64,000 nucleotides of DNA from Tetradesmus obliquus (Eukaryota; Chlorophyta; Chlorophyceae; Sphaeropleales; Scenedesmaceae). This document shows positions 1 through 12,027 of the stretch, piece after piece. The notes beneath the pieces were generated by a model that made no database searches, had not been told where the DNA came from, and worked only from the letters and a program-made list of their open reading frames with translations. The position numbers were made by a program, and so were the translations under genes. The stretch's first letter is position 1; each line of letters begins with the position of its first letter. Location of the stretch: assembly GCA_030272155.1 (NCBI GenBank), contig CP126196.1:930001-994000 (forward strand). The letters are read 5' to 3'.

Positions 1-271
1 TCTGCGCTGTCAACTGGTGACACGATTTGAGTGGCTGAATGAACCTCAGAGTAACAGTACAGCTGCTGAGATCTGCGTCACTACGCTGCCTATGCTCAGC
101 AGTTACCAGGGCTGCTGGGGGCTGCAGAAGCGCGACAAACAACTAGTAGCGCTGCCAACACACACCAGCACTGGCAGCAAACTAGAGCAGCCACAGGCAA
201 GCAGCCTCACTGTAACATTATCCTCTCCATTGAACTATCATCCCATATCTGAACGATAGCGCAGCGCTTGC

Positions 272-373
272 CTGCGTTGAGTATGCTCATGAGTGTCGCA
301 AACAGTGTGGCCTCCACTCCCTCGGGGCACAGCCGCGCAGCCAGCACCAGGATGGGCATGAACGACACCTGGC

Positions 374-408
<35 letters not shown>

Positions 409-3400
409 CGACAACAGCACAATAGTGAGCAGTAGTTGCCGTGATTGCAACCACGTGAACATGTTGAACAACAAGCTGTGTCGCCAGCACGAACAGCGCA
501 TTGCTGAGCCACCACCGCTGACCCCCGCCAAATTCTATCAGTCGTCTAGCAGTACCGCACACCCACCTGCCCCAACACTGTGAGAATGACGCTGTCTCCC
601 AGCACAAGCAGCTCATCACTCAGCCCCGTCAAACATACCAATACAAGGCAGCAGCAGTATCATGCAGATCACCAAACCCACCTGCCCCAGCACTGTCAAA
701 ATGACGCTGCCAACCAGCAAGCACAGCTCAACGCTCAGCCCTTTCAAACACACAAACACAAGGCAGCAGCAGTAGCCCTCATCAAACCAAAACTCACCTG
801 CCCCAGCACTGTGAGAATGACGCTGTCTCCTGGCACAAACAGCTCGTCACTCAACCACAAAGGGGTGACCCCACAGAGCATCATGGTCTAGCACCTGGCA
901 ACACATCAATCACAGCACACCCACCTGCCCCAGCACTGTGAGAATGACGCTGTCCCCCAGCACGAACAGCTCATCGCTCAACCCCAGGGCCCTGTTGGCC
1001 CCAGACACCAGCAGCAGCTGCGTGGAGCCCAGGCCCACTCCCAGCAGCATCGCCCACAGCAGCATGCGCTTGAGGGGGACCTTCTTGAAGACCCCATTGT
1101 ACAGCGCCACACCTGTTTGCAAGGGTGGAGTTGCAGCAACAGCGCACACAAAGTGGTGAACAGCATGCGCTTGTGGGGAACGTTCTTGAACACACCGTTG
1201 TACAGGGCCACGCCTGCACACTGGTGTGATGCGGCAGCCCAGGGTGTGGTTATACAGTTTATACATGTTGTTTGGTGTTCCGTTGCACAGCGCTACTCAT
1301 GCAACATGGCACGCCCAGCAGCATCGCCCACAGCAGTATGCGCTTGAGGGGCACCTTCTTGAACACACCGTTGTACAGCGCCACACCTGCTTGCAAGGGT
1401 GGAGTTGCAGCACCACAGCACACAGAACAAACATAGATTTGGCATGCAGGTGGAACCTTTTTGAAGAAACCATATAGCTCTCGCGACTACAAATGCAAGT
1501 GTTCAACACAGGCCAGATGCAGCCAAACAGCACGCAAGCTGCTTCTGCTTGATACCTTGATGCGTAGCAGCTTGTTCCATTGCGTCTGTTATTGTGAAGA
1601 GACTTCAAAGAGCACAATGCCCACCTGCCAGCCGCGCCACCGAGCCTGCCAGCTGCACCCTGCCTAGGATTGCAGGTGCACAGGGCTGCTGCAGGGCCGC
1701 TGGGCAGACGGCAGCAAGCAACCCAACTGATATCAACTTGATATCAAGGTAATATCAAGAACAGGCAGACCCACCTGCCAGCCGCGCCACCGAGCCTGCC
1801 AGCTGCACCCTGCCTAGATTCGCAGGTGCACGGGGCTGCCGCAGGGCCGCTGAGCAGACGGCAGCAAGCAGCCCAACAATATCAACTTGATATCAAGAGC
1901 AGGCAGACCCACCTGCCAGCCGCGCCACTAAGCCTGCCAGCTGCACCCTGCCTAGGATTGCAGGTGCATGAGGCTGCTGTCAAGCCAGAGAGCAGACAGC
2001 AGTAAGCAGCCTGACCAACAACCAGGCAGACCCACCTGCCAGCCGCACCACCGAGCCTGCCAGCTGCACCCTGCCTAGATTCGCAGGTGCACGGGGCTGC
2101 CGCAGGGCCGCTGAGCAGACGGCAGCAAGCAGCCCAACAATATCAACTTGATATCAAGAGCAGGCAGACCCACCTGCCAGCCGCGCCACTGAGCCTGCCA
2201 GCTGCACCCTGCCTAGGATTGCAGGTGCATGAGGCTGCTGTCAAGCCAGAGAGCAGACAGCAATAAGCAGCCTGACCAACAACCAGGCAGACCCACCTGC
2301 CAGCCGCGCCACCGAGCCTGCCAGCTGCACCCGGCCCAGGAACTCCGGCGTGAAGTGCAGCTGGTTGGTGTAGAAGTAGAACATGGCGGTGTCTGCAGTG
2401 GGGGTGGCCTGCAGGGCAGCAGCGCAAAGGGCAGCATCATTTGCAAAGCACGTTGCCAACATGACATTACACCTGTGGCGGCTTGCTCGCCCTGCCGGCA
2501 CAGCAAGCATGTGTGACGGCTCATTCTGGCAACAACCGAGAACAGCTGCAAGTCGCACAGCAGCACCGCCAGCAGCAGCAGCAGTTGTGTAACAGCCGCC
2601 ACACCTGGGCCTACACACAGCACATGCCAAGCCCTTCTGAACTTTGCTCGCAGCAGCTGCAGCCTCACCTGCCACAGGAACACAAACACAGTCGGCAGCA
2701 GGATGTTGCGCTGCTTCACAGCTCCCCACAGTGCCAGCCCCTGCGCCACCACACTCTCCCCAAGCACTGCTGCTGCCCGCTGCCGCACCGTCAAACTGCT
2801 GCCGCTGCTGCCGCTGCCGCCGCTGCTGACGGCTGGCAGCAAGCCTTTGTTTGTGTTGCTGCTGCTGTTTGCCGCTGCTGGGGTGCGACTTGTGACTATT
2901 CGCTGCTCGTCAATCAGCAGCGCGCTGGCGCTCACAATGAGCGGGAAGACTGCTGTGACTGCAAACACGGTGTGTGCGCCGTAGTCCTGAACGAGGCTGC
3001 CGCTAAAGTAGGCGCTGGCGATGCCGCCTACTGCGCTGCTGGCCCAGCACAGGCTCTGCAGCGAGCCCGCGGTCGCCTGCAGCAAAGAAGACAAAGAAGC
3101 CTTGAGAATGCAAGTGCACACACCCTATGCACACATGCATTTTGGCTGTGATGCGTATCGTGGTGCAACTGCTGGCCCAGCACAGGCTCTGCAGCGAGCC
3201 CGCAGTTGCCTGCAGGGTGAGGGTTGAAACATGGAAGTGCATTTAGGGTTAAGGTTGGTTCAAACAGGCGTGTCCTGATGGTGATGAACATGTTTGGCGT
3301 GCTGCTGGCCCAGCACAGGCTCTGCAGCGAGCCCGCAGTTGCCTGCACAGGATGAAGGACAAAATACAACAGCTGAGTGGGCAGAGACTTTCAAGTGCAG

Positions 3401-4404
3401 GATCTAGCAAACAGATAGCATTGAGGCACCGCCAGCTGCAGCACAGGCTCTGCAACGAGCCAACGGTCGCCTGCAAGGAGAAGGGGTTGATGAATGAGGT
3501 GTGAGGTGGATTCAGCACCAAGATTGGCAGGTTAACGGGCACAGACATATATATTGGGAGTGCAGAAAGCATGTGCAGCTGAGGCATGTGCTGTTGTGTG
3601 TGTAAGATATGCATGGCCAGATGCATCCATCAGTCCTGGAGGTGCAGCAAAAGCGGCGACACATTTGCTGCCACGCGTTGCTGTTCCCCTTCACCAGTGT
3701 TGACACAACGGCATGAAGCATGCATGGCTGCCGCCATGCGTTACCGTCTTCACCTGTCATGCTTCAAACCATAACAGGTGAACATGCCTCTGACTCTCAC
3801 CATCGGCTCTCCCCTGGCCCTCTAGACAACCAAGCTGTCCACAACAACGTCGCTGCAGGCAGTGCTGCTGCCACACACTGCCACACCCTATGTATTACGT
3901 CATGCCATGCCTCTCCCCCTCACCATCGGCTCTCCCCTCGCCCTCTCAACAACCAAGCTGTCCACCACAACGTCGCTGGCAAATGCTACTGCCACGCATC
4001 ACTGCCACATCCTGTCACATTACACATGTACTCCGTCTCATCACTGGCTGGCCCATGGCATCCTAAATCGCCACGCTGTCCACAACAACGCCGCTGCACG
4101 CACTGCTACTGCCACGCGTTCCTGGCATGCCCTGTCATGTCACATTACGTCATGCCCTGTCATGTCACATTACGTCATGCCCTGTCATGTCACATTATGT
4201 CATGCCCTGTCATGTCACATTACGTCATGCCGCCTGTCTCACCATCGGCTCGCCTCGCGCCCTCTCCACCACTAAGCTGTCCACAACAACGTCGCTGCAG
4301 GCCGTGCTCAATGAGCCAAGCAGCATGGCTGCCACTGCTCCGCCAGGGCTGTGCACCAGCGTGGCTAGCGCCAGCCAGGATGCACTGCCTGCGCAACCAC
4401 ACAA

Positions 4405-4436
<32 letters not shown>

Positions 4437-7256
4437 AGTAGCAGTGTGCGTCGCCCTCCTTATAAAACGTAGAACTTCATGTGCTGCTGTTGCAGTGGAG
4501 TAGTCTCATACCAGATGTCAGCAGCTCATGAACAGCACCAGCTCAGCACTCCCTTGCTGCTTCAAAGCACCTCCTCGCCACTGGCAACAGGGCTAACAGC
4601 ACCAGCAGCCTGGCACAGCAGCATCCACCCAGCTGGGTCACACCACCACACCATAAGGTCAACATAGTTGTTGTGCCCAGTCACAGACGCACCTGCCAGC
4701 CCGCACAGCAGCAGGTAGCTGCCCCGCCGGTAGCCAAACAGCACCATCAGCCTGCCGCCACAAGCACCCAGCTCAGGCGGGTTCACACCACCACACCACC
4801 ACACAACCAGCTGCGCATATCCAGCCCACCACGCCTCACCTGCCAGCCCGCACAGCAGCAGGTAGCTGCGCCGCCGGTACCCAAACAGCGGCACGCTGTC
4901 ACTGATGAAGCCGTACAACGGCTTGACCACCCAGGGCAGCCCCGCCAGGCCCACCAGCACTGCCACCTGCGCAATTTGAAAGCATGGTTTTAGGGTTCTG
5001 CAGATATAGAAAAACACGGGTTGCTTAAATCCCGTACAGCGGCTTGACCACCCACGGCAGCCCCGCCAGGCCCACCAGCACCGCCACCTGCAGCATTTGC
5101 ACACAAGTCAATTTCAGACAACAAGGGGTTTGCAAAACCTCACGGCGGCTTGACCACCCACGGCAGCCCCGCCAGGCCCACCAGCACCGCCACCTGCAGC
5201 ACATTGCACACATGAGCTTTGGATCAGAACAAATGGGAAGGGTCGACATGCTTTGATGTTTGTGCAACACTGCGCTGGCTCCTCGCCTTCTTGGAAGCAA
5301 CTGGCTACCTGGTTAGGAAAGTTGCTTCTGTCATTTAACACGTGTTAACTGCTCAGAGTCGAAGCTCGCTGGGTGTCACCTGTGCTGGCTCCACTCCCAG
5401 GTCGTCCTTGAAGAAGAATGACAGCGCCAGCCGCGACAGCCCCAGGATGCCCTGCACAAAGTACACTGGCAGCAGCAGCAGCAGCAGCAGCAGCGGTGGC
5501 GTGCAGGAAATAAGAGATTCGCCTGGCGACGGCAAGAGGGTGTCTCGCCACCCAATGCTAAATGCTGCTGCGCATTGGGTTGTGCTGTGCAACGACAGCG
5601 GCGGCAGCTCGCACTGCCAAGCGGCTGCATGGCGTAAGGCCCGCTGGCGACGCAACAGCTACATAGATACCACAGGCTGTGCTGCTACATCTGGCACCAG
5701 CCACACATAATGCGAATGCAAAGTCAGCTGCTGCTGGCATCAGCAGTGCCCGGCAGCCGGGCCAGCCAGCTGCATTGCTGTCAGCTGGTGTGCGGCCCGG
5801 ACACACTGTGTTACCAGCAGCCAACCGCCCCTTCCAGTGCTGCAGCACTGGCATTGCAGCACCCCCCAATCAATTGATCACACGTTTCTCTAGCAAGAGG
5901 CGAACCCAGAAAGGCAGCGACATCCAAACAACCCAAGGTGAATTCTGACTCATGCAGCACTACCCACCCATGGCAATTGCCACCAGCTCTGGTGTCACTC
6001 CCAGGCCTAGGTGCCCATTGCTGTCGGCTGGTATGCGCCCTAGGCTGCATACTAGCGGCAGCTGGCAGCTAAGTCAGCATCCACCCCTTCCAGTGCTGCA
6101 GCGCCACCCACCCATGGAGATAGCCACCAGCTCTGGTGTTCTCCAGGCCTAGGTGCCCATTGCTGCCGGCTGGTATGCGCCCTAGGCTACATACTAGCGG
6201 CAGCTGGCAACCCTCTGCAGTGCTGGTATGCAGGCTAAAGAGATTTCCTTGCTGGCTTCGCTGGCTAGACCACATCCCAACAGCAGCCGACCACCCCCTG
6301 CTGTGCTGCAGCACTGGCATAGCAGCACCACCCACCCATAGAAATTGCCACCAGCTCTGGTGTCACCTCCAGGCCTAGGTATGGCACCCGCAGCTTCTTG
6401 TTGCGCCTGCCTGGCTTGCTGCTGCTGCTGCCGTCTGCGTGCTCTTTTGCAAGCAGCCACGCCTCAGGCGTCTCTGCGGCACACACAGGTACGGCATGTA
6501 GTATTCAAGTTGCTGCGCTCTGCAGGATTCACACATACAGCATGTAGCACATAAATTGCTTGCTCTCTGCAGGACACACACATACAGCATGTAGCACATA
6601 CATTGCTTGCTCTCTGCAGGACACACCCATACAGCATGTAGCATGCTGAGCGTTTGCAGGATTGGCTGTGGCCTGGAATGTGCTGGTGCTCCTTGGGATG
6701 CTATGATCGCACTGCAGTGCAACGTAGTGTAATGTGCTGGTGCTGTGGGAGCATGGATGCATCACACATCAGGGGCAGCAGGAAGCTTAATTGGTCAATA
6801 AGCATGTGCTTCTACTGCACTGCAGGACAGATGGAAGCAATCCAAGGTGTGCAAGTGTGTACCTGAAAACTCAGCACCTGCTAGCAAGCTGATCTGTGAC
6901 CACCCCAACACATGAAATAAGCAGACTACCCTACAGATCAAAATTAAACATTGCTGCCGGCTGCTGCGCTGCGGTGCTTTCCTGCAAGCAGCTGCTGCTG
7001 CCGCCTGCCTACCTGTTGGCTGGTGGTGCCCATCCTCCGGCAAAGAGCACACCCTGCTGCTGTTGTCTTTGCGCTTCATGCTAGTGCTTAAGAAGGTGCC
7101 ATGCCTAGTCATCCTGATTGTTGAACTGCTGTGTAATAGCTGCAACCGCTGCTGCTGCTGCTGCTGCTGATGGTGGAGCCTGCACCAGCGTTGCTGAGGC
7201 AGGGTGGTGTGGGCACATGGCTGGGAAGCAGCAGCAGGCGCTCTGCACCCCAGCAT
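272..7256 (-). CDS. Folate-biopterin transporter (BT1 family), probably plastid; 3' end outside window
   Basis: Multi-pass membrane carrier of the BT1 (folate-biopterin transporter) family of the major facilitator superfamily; Arabidopsis FBT1 sits in the chloroplast envelope. Exons from 5' to 3': 7256-7013, 6473-6336, 5465-5380, 4966-4840, 4388-4243, 3076-2669, 2408-2297, 1112-925, 368-272; all phases match (515 codons so far). Family landmarks in order: [114 protein letters not shown]. Exon 1 is rich in Ser, Arg and Gln with few acids, like a transit peptide. The start is ATG at 7256, whose exon joins the next in phase. The last visible exon ends in a GC donor (GCAAGC). The final C-terminal exon (family GGLMGAGL region) is not in the window. 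Family assignment is very secure; substrate and plastid location are inferred. Confidence 0.9.
565..924 (-). repeat. Tandem copies of transporter exon 8 3' end with donors
   Basis: Copies near 480-630, 680-700 and 795-870 of the exon edge at 925-990. They encode variants of [19 protein letters not shown], mostly followed by GTGGGTG-type donors. The copy at 925-1112 is the one joined to the rest of the exon. Confidence 0.7.
1135..1400 (-). repeat. Partial copies of transporter exon 8 5' end with acceptors
   Basis: Two degraded copies (about 1140-1215 and 1317-1395) of the exon start coding for [17 protein letters not shown]. Each is preceded on the minus strand by the same pyrimidine/CAG acceptor context as the real exon, which ends at 1112. 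Confidence 0.65.
1620..2296 (-). repeat. Five-copy array of transporter exon 7 3' end and donor, two alternating unit types
   Basis: Minus-strand units encode [11 protein letters not shown] followed by donor GTGGGTCTGCC, starting near 1620, 1768, 1908, 2032 and 2168; the sixth copy is the real exon end at 2297. Units alternate between one with a CTTGATATCAAG palindrome and one without, so the array grew as a dimer. Spacing is about 120-150 bp. Confidence 0.75.
3077..3480 (-). repeat. Three extra copies of transporter exon 6 5' end
   Basis: Acceptor plus [14 protein letters not shown] is repeated at about 3170-3216, 3305-3345 and 3432-3475 upstream (in gene direction) of the full exon 3076-2669. 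The outermost copy is the most diverged. Confidence 0.75.
3790..4242 (-). repeat. Copies of transporter exon 5 3' half plus short tandem repeat
   Basis: Copies of the [17 protein letters not shown] segment lie at about 3800-3856, 3925-4000 and 4040-4105 (degraded). At 4127-4230 a 24-26 bp unit containing CATTACGTCATGCCCTGTCA is repeated four times directly beside the real donor at 4242. Confidence 0.7.
4688..5195 (-). repeat. Partial copies of transporter exon 4 on both sides
   Basis: Acceptor-side copies at about 5030-5095 and 5140-5195 encode [14 protein letters not shown] and then diverge. A donor-side copy at about 4690-4740 encodes YLLLCGLAG followed by GTGCGT. The complete exon is 4966-4840. 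Confidence 0.75.
5940..6640 (-). repeat. Copies of both edges of transporter exon 2
   Basis: Donor-side copies of the exon end ([10 protein letters not shown] then GTGGGT) lie near 5950-6030 and 6095-6160. On the acceptor side, three units of about 55 bp at 6490-6640 repeat the sequence around the exon's CAG acceptor. Confidence 0.6.
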
Positions 7257-7749
7257 AGCAGTAAATGCTGGTTATAGCTCGTACTAAACGATCTATGGTG
7301 TCGTCCCATATAGACTTGTGTGCATCATGGAAAGACAGCACTTCCAAGGCAGCAGTAGATGTTGTAAACTTTACGCTGTTTGCAGGCCGGGAACGTGATG
7401 AATCGCAGTGTTGCAGTTCCTTTCATTGAACTGGGTCTGAGAGCTGACTGTAAGGATCGTAGGCGCTGAGTTGGTTGTCATCACACGCAAGGCAAGTCCT
7501 AGACCGCGCCTGGTCCGAGTGCAGTGCACGCATTCGCACGTGCACGCATTTCAATTAGAAGAAACCATTATATTTTCAACGAAGTTATTGCTCTTACAGG
7601 CTGTTTGCAACCACTGCCTTTCCCACAGTACAACAGCAGTGCCTGCCACACAACCACAGGAAGTCTGCACACTTGAGCTGATGTTGTTGCAGATGCACTA
7701 ATCGTAACCTCTACCATATCGACAGTTTAATACGTTATTCCATCCACAC
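7257..7749. promoter_or_regulatory. Divergent promoter region between the transporter and the lumen-protein gene
   Basis: About 490 bp separates the minus-strand ATG at 7256 from the plus-strand ATG at 7750, and both neighbours encode plastid-type proteins. No canonical TATA box or operator stands out; the call rests on gene orientation. Confidence 0.5.
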
Positions 7750-8271
7750 ATGCAGCTTCAGGCCAGCAGCATTGCTGGCTCAGCATGGGCGGTAGGGACC
7801 TGCCCCCTGCTAGGGCCAGTCAGGTGCTTCACCAGCTTCAGCAGCAGCAACCGCAACAGACATGCCAAGCAAAGAAGGCACCATCATGCCCTGCAGCGAC
7901 ATAATCAGCATCAGCAGCAGCGTGTTATGCAGAGGGGTATCTGCACCAGTGCCTGGTCATCCATCCAACCCACTGAGCAGCTGCAGCAGCTGCTGCAGCC
8001 AGCACAGCAGCATCAGCACCAACCTCTTCCAAGGCAGCATTCAGGGCATTCTACAACCAGCAGCAGCAGCAGCAGCAGCAGCAGTTTAGCCAGCTTGACC
8101 AGGCGCCAGGTTGCTGCAGCAGGCTCGCTGCTGTTAGGTGTTGGGGGTCTGCTGCTGCTGCCTGCTGAGCCAGCACAAGCCAGCAAGCTTGGCGGGCTGG
8201 TGGACAGCACATGGGAGGCGATTGGCGGCGGCCCTGCTGACCTGTCATTCCCTGATGAATGGTGAGCGAGC

Positions 8272-8319
<48 letters not shown>

Positions 8320-8591
8320 GCAGAAGCAGCAGCGGCGGCCTTTTTACTCTGGCACGGAAAGCAACTGCACGCTGGTGTACAGGAGAGCGATCGCAGGGAG
8401 CTAGGGAGCCACCAGTTTGGGTTGGGGTGTCACTGCTATGTGCCAGGTCCCTAGCTGTGGCTGACTGTACAAGCAGCAGTGATCAGCAGCTGTGGCGTGA
8501 GGTGCCTGCCATGGGCTTTGCGGCTGCAGCAGCAGCCTTTCGCCACAGTGTGGCCAGCAAGATTGCACCGGCTTAGATATGTAACTGAATC

Positions 8592-8658
<67 letters not shown>

Positions 8659-8857
8659 AGCTTGCAGGCTGGGCGTGTGGGACGTGACCAGCACGCTGGT
8701 ATCAGTGGAGCTGCCAGAGGACTGAGCTATGATGCTGATGCTTATGCTGCTGCTGCTGCTGGCCCTGCTCCTGCTGCTGCTGCTGCTGCAGCTTGCAGGC
8801 TGGGCGTGTGGGACGTCACCAGCACGCTGGTATCAGTAGAGCTTCCAGAGGGCTGAA

Positions 8858-8888
<31 letters not shown>

Positions 8889-11800
8889 TGCAGGCTGGGC
8901 GTTTGGGATGTCACCAGCACGCTGGTATCAGTAGAGCTGCCAGAGGGCGAGGCAGTGGTGCCAAACATCGCAGCTGTGCGCAGGGCAGAGCAGCAGGACC
9001 TAGCGAAGCCGATGCAGTACCAGGTGGCCTTCATGCGCAATGACTCCGGCAAGGTGGTGTACGACAGGAGGTTCAACACGGCCGCGCTGCTGGCCACGTA
9101 TTACGGCTCGAACGTGGACTTTGCGGGGCGCATCCAGTGGGACGCCAAGGTGTGTACAGTGGCTGGCGCTTTGTGAGCGGTGTCCAGTTGCGCTCGCAGG
9201 ACCCTAACTCAATCATCCTCAACATGCCAGGGGATGTGTTTGGTTGTCAAGTTACCATGTCAGGTTCTCACCGCCTGTGCTGGCTGCTGCTGCCCGCAGG
9301 ACCCCAACTCGCTCATCCTCAACATGCCAGGGAGTGTGTTTGCTGATACCTACATGTCACATGTCAGGTTTTTAAGATCTCTGCTGCCCGCAGGACCCCA
9401 ACTCGCTCATCCTCAACATGCCAGGGAGTGTGTTTGCTGATACCTACATGTCACATGTCAGGTTTTTATGATCTCTGCTGCCCGCAGGACCCCAACTCGC
9501 TCATCCTCAACATGCCAGGGAGTGTGTTTGCTGATACCTACATGTCACATGTCAGGTTTTTATGATCTCTGCTGCCCGCAGGACCCCAACTCGCTCATCC
9601 TCAACATGCCCAGGTGCTTGTTGGCAACAGCAACATGTCACATGTCAGGTTCCATTATCTGTGCTCTGTCTGCCTCTGCTAATGCCCGCAGGACCCCAAC
9701 TCGCTCATCCTCAACATGCCGGGGGACATGAGCGTGCGCACGCGCGTCATGCGCCGCAGCGAGAGCCAAATCGGCACAGACAGGCTGGAGACGAGCGAGT
9801 TCTTGCAGCAGGTGCTGGACAGCGGCGACCCAGGTGAGCGTGGTTGGTGAGCTTGGAACATCTGTTGAACGGCCAAGTGTTGAAGCCATCGCGGGGAAAG
9901 TTCCTGCAGCAGGTGCTGGACAGCGGCAACCCGGGTGAGGCGATTGGCATGCGCAAAGCTGCACCATGCACCATGCAGCAGCATGTGTACACGGCAAAGG
10001 CGGGAAGAAGTTCCTGCAGCAGGTGCTGGACAGCGGCGACCCAGGTGACTGTTGTTGGTGAGTTTGGATTATCTGTTGCATGGCCAAGTGTTGAAGCCAT
10101 TGCGGGAAGGAGTTCCTGCAGCAGGTGCTGGACAGCGGCAACCCGGGTGAGGCGATTGGCATGCGCAAAGCTGCAGCATGCACCATGCAGCAGCATGTGT
10201 ACACGGCAAAGGCGGGAAGAAGTTCCTGCAGCAGGTGCTGGACAGCGGCGACCCAGGTGACTGTTGTTGGTGAGTTTGGATTATCTGTTGCATGGCCAAG
10301 TGTTGAAGCCATTGCGGGAAGGAGTTCCTGCAGCAGGTGCTGGACAGCGGCAACCCGGGTGAGGCGATTGGCATGCGCAAAGCTGCAGCATGCACTATGC
10401 AGCAGCATGTGTACACGGCAAAGGCGGGAAGGAGTTCCTGCAGCAGGTGCTGGACAGCGGCGACCCGAGTGAGCCTGGTTGGTGTGTGAGCTTGGTTTGC
10501 TGCCTTGAGGTTATCTGGTGAAGATAAAGCGGGATCGGGTCCTGCAGCAGGTGCTGGACAGCGGCGACCCAGGTGAGATACCCCTTTTTTGAAGCCATTG
10601 CCGTGCGAAGGAGTGCTTTGCTGTGGTGTGTACAGGCGTGGGACCGTGGTGTGGTGTTTGAATGGGCATCTGACACATCTGTCTAGAATTCGTCCTTATA
10701 AATCTGCAGCTAAAGGTCAGCGGCACCTTGCATGCAGCGCAGGACGGAACGCTGCTGCAGACCGCAAGAGGTGCAAATCATACTGCTTCTTCTTATGCTG
10801 TGTTTGCAATTCTCCTGTCTATTATCTTTGGTTGTGCTGTGTCATCCTGCGATCGCAGCGCGCCCCCGTGCGAAGGCCAGCCAGTGCTTCACAAGTTGTC
10901 TTATGGTTTGCTGCTGCTGCTGCTGCTGCTGAAGATGCTTTTCTGCTGTCCCTGCGTCTTCTTTGTCTGCAGCGCGCCCCCGAGTGAAGGCCAGCCAGTG
11001 CTTCACAAAGTACAAGTGGCGTGAAGAGGCGGCAGCAGAGGCAGCGGGCGGACCCGCCATTGTGGCTACACAGGTGCGGCAGCGGCAGCAGCAGCACCCG
11101 CTGCATTGCGCCGAGGGCAGCAGCAGCGGCATCGCTCGCTACCTGGACTACCTGACGCGGTGTGATTTTGAACTCGCCTGTTTGCATGCAACCTGATGCA
11201 GTCACTCCGTCAGCACACCACCTGTGTTGCTGCCTGCTGTGAGCAGGTGGTGAGCGACTACCTGACGCCCTTTGGCTCCAAGCGCGCCTGCTTGCATGCA
11301 ACCTTTTGCAGCCACTCACCACCGTTTTCTGCTGCCTGCTGTGAGCAGGTGGTGAGCGACTACCTGACGCCCTTTGGCTCCAAGCGCGCCTGCTTGCATG
11401 CAACCTTTTGCAGCCACTCACCACCGTTTTCTGCTGCCTGCTGTGAGCAGGTGGTGAGCGACTACCTGACGCCCTTTGGCTCCAAGCGCGCCTGCTTGCA
11501 TGCAACCTTTTGCAGCCACTCACCACCGTTTTCTGCTGCCTGCTGTGAGCAGGTGGTGAGCGACTACCTGACGCCCTTTGGCTCCAAGCGCGCCTGCTTG
11601 CATGCAACCTTTTGCAGCCACTCACCACCGTTTTCTGCTGCCTGCTGTGAGCAGGTGGTGAGCGACTACCTGACGCCCTTTGGCTCCAAGCTCGCCGCTT
11701 GCATGCAACCTTTTGCAATCACTCACCACTTTATTCTGCTGCATGCTGTGAGCAGGTGGTGAGCGACTACCTGACGCCCTTTGATTCTGAGGTGGACGCA

Positions 11801-12027
11801 ACCTTATGCTGCTCGTCGATCAACACACCACTGTATAACCTTGTCATTTTACACCACCTGTTCTGCTGTCTGCTGCACAGGTGGTGAGCGACTACCTGAC
11901 GCCCTTTGACTCCGAGGTGGATGCAATCCGCTACGCCAACCGGCCCGTCACCACCTACACCTACCGCATGGCATTCAGCAGGCACCACGACGCGCCGCAG
12001 GTGGCTTCTGCGGTGTCGCTGTCGTGA
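7750..12027 (+). CDS. Thylakoid-lumen protein, DUF6816-like, Tat-type targeting
   Basis: Five exons, 385 aa: 7750-8261, 8894-9149, 9692-9833, 10973-11073, 11881-12027 (stop TGA); phases agree and the sum is a whole number of codons. Residues 1-115 are a long Ser/Gln/His-rich transit region. At 117-133 comes TRRQVAAAGSLLLGVGG, a twin-arginine signal with hydrophobic core, followed by PAQAS, a plausible lumenal cleavage site. The mature part begins FPDEWLGVWDVTSTLVSVEL and ends DYLTPFDSEVDAIRYANRPV then TTYTYRMAFSR. From memory this order (FP-W-x-G-W-x-V-T near the start, Y-L-T-P-F-D and R-P-V-x-x-Y-x-Y-R near the end) resembles the cyanobacterial/plastid DUF6816 family, whose function is unknown; the family name needs a profile search. 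The introns hold copies of exon edges. Confidence 0.72.
8640..8893 (+). repeat. Two extra copies of lumen-protein exon 2 start
   Basis: A (CTG)n tract, CTTGCAG acceptor and coding for LGVWDVTSTLVSVELPE occur at about 8590-8720 and 8735-8855, then in the real exon from 8894. In the two upstream copies the frame ends shortly after the copied segment. Confidence 0.75.
9190..9691 (+). repeat. Five upstream copies of lumen-protein exon 3 start, period 94-104 bp
   Basis: CCGCAG followed by coding for DPNSLILNMPG starts at about 9201, 9300, 9394, 9488 and 9592; the full exon starts at 9692. The middle copies share a near-identical tail and 94-bp spacing, so they are recent. Confidence 0.8.
9834..10580 (+). 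repeat. Seven copies of lumen-protein exon 3 3' end and donor; 110+102 bp higher-order repeat
   Basis: TTCCTGCAGCAGGTGCTGG begins at 9901, 10011, 10113, 10223, 10325 and 10435, with one more near 10540. Spacing alternates 110, 102, 110, 102, 110, giving a 212-bp dimer. Each copy ends in CCAGGTGA or CCGGGTGA, a donor like the real one at 9834. Confidence 0.8.
11140..11880 (+). repeat. 102-bp array carrying lumen-protein last-exon start and acceptor
   Basis: GCAG followed by GTGGTGAGCGACTACCTGAC begins at 11247, 11349, 11451, 11553, 11655 and 11756, then in the real exon at 11881; a diverged unit lies near 11140-11200. The first five are exactly 102 bp apart. Each unit contains CAG|GTGGTGAGC, readable as an acceptor or a donor. 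Confidence 0.85.

Noticed and set aside
580-6722. Many 60-120 codon plus-strand frames across the transporter region
   Set aside because: They are antisense shadows of CAG-rich exons and repeats; the minus-strand exons match the BT1 family throughout.
9638-10408. Minus-strand 256-codon frame opposite the 110+102 array
   Set aside because: Repeat-driven and antisense to the lumen-protein exon copies.
10822-11718. Minus-strand 298-codon repetitive frame
   Set aside because: Antisense of the 102-bp exon-edge array; the 102-bp period (a multiple of three) keeps it open artificially.
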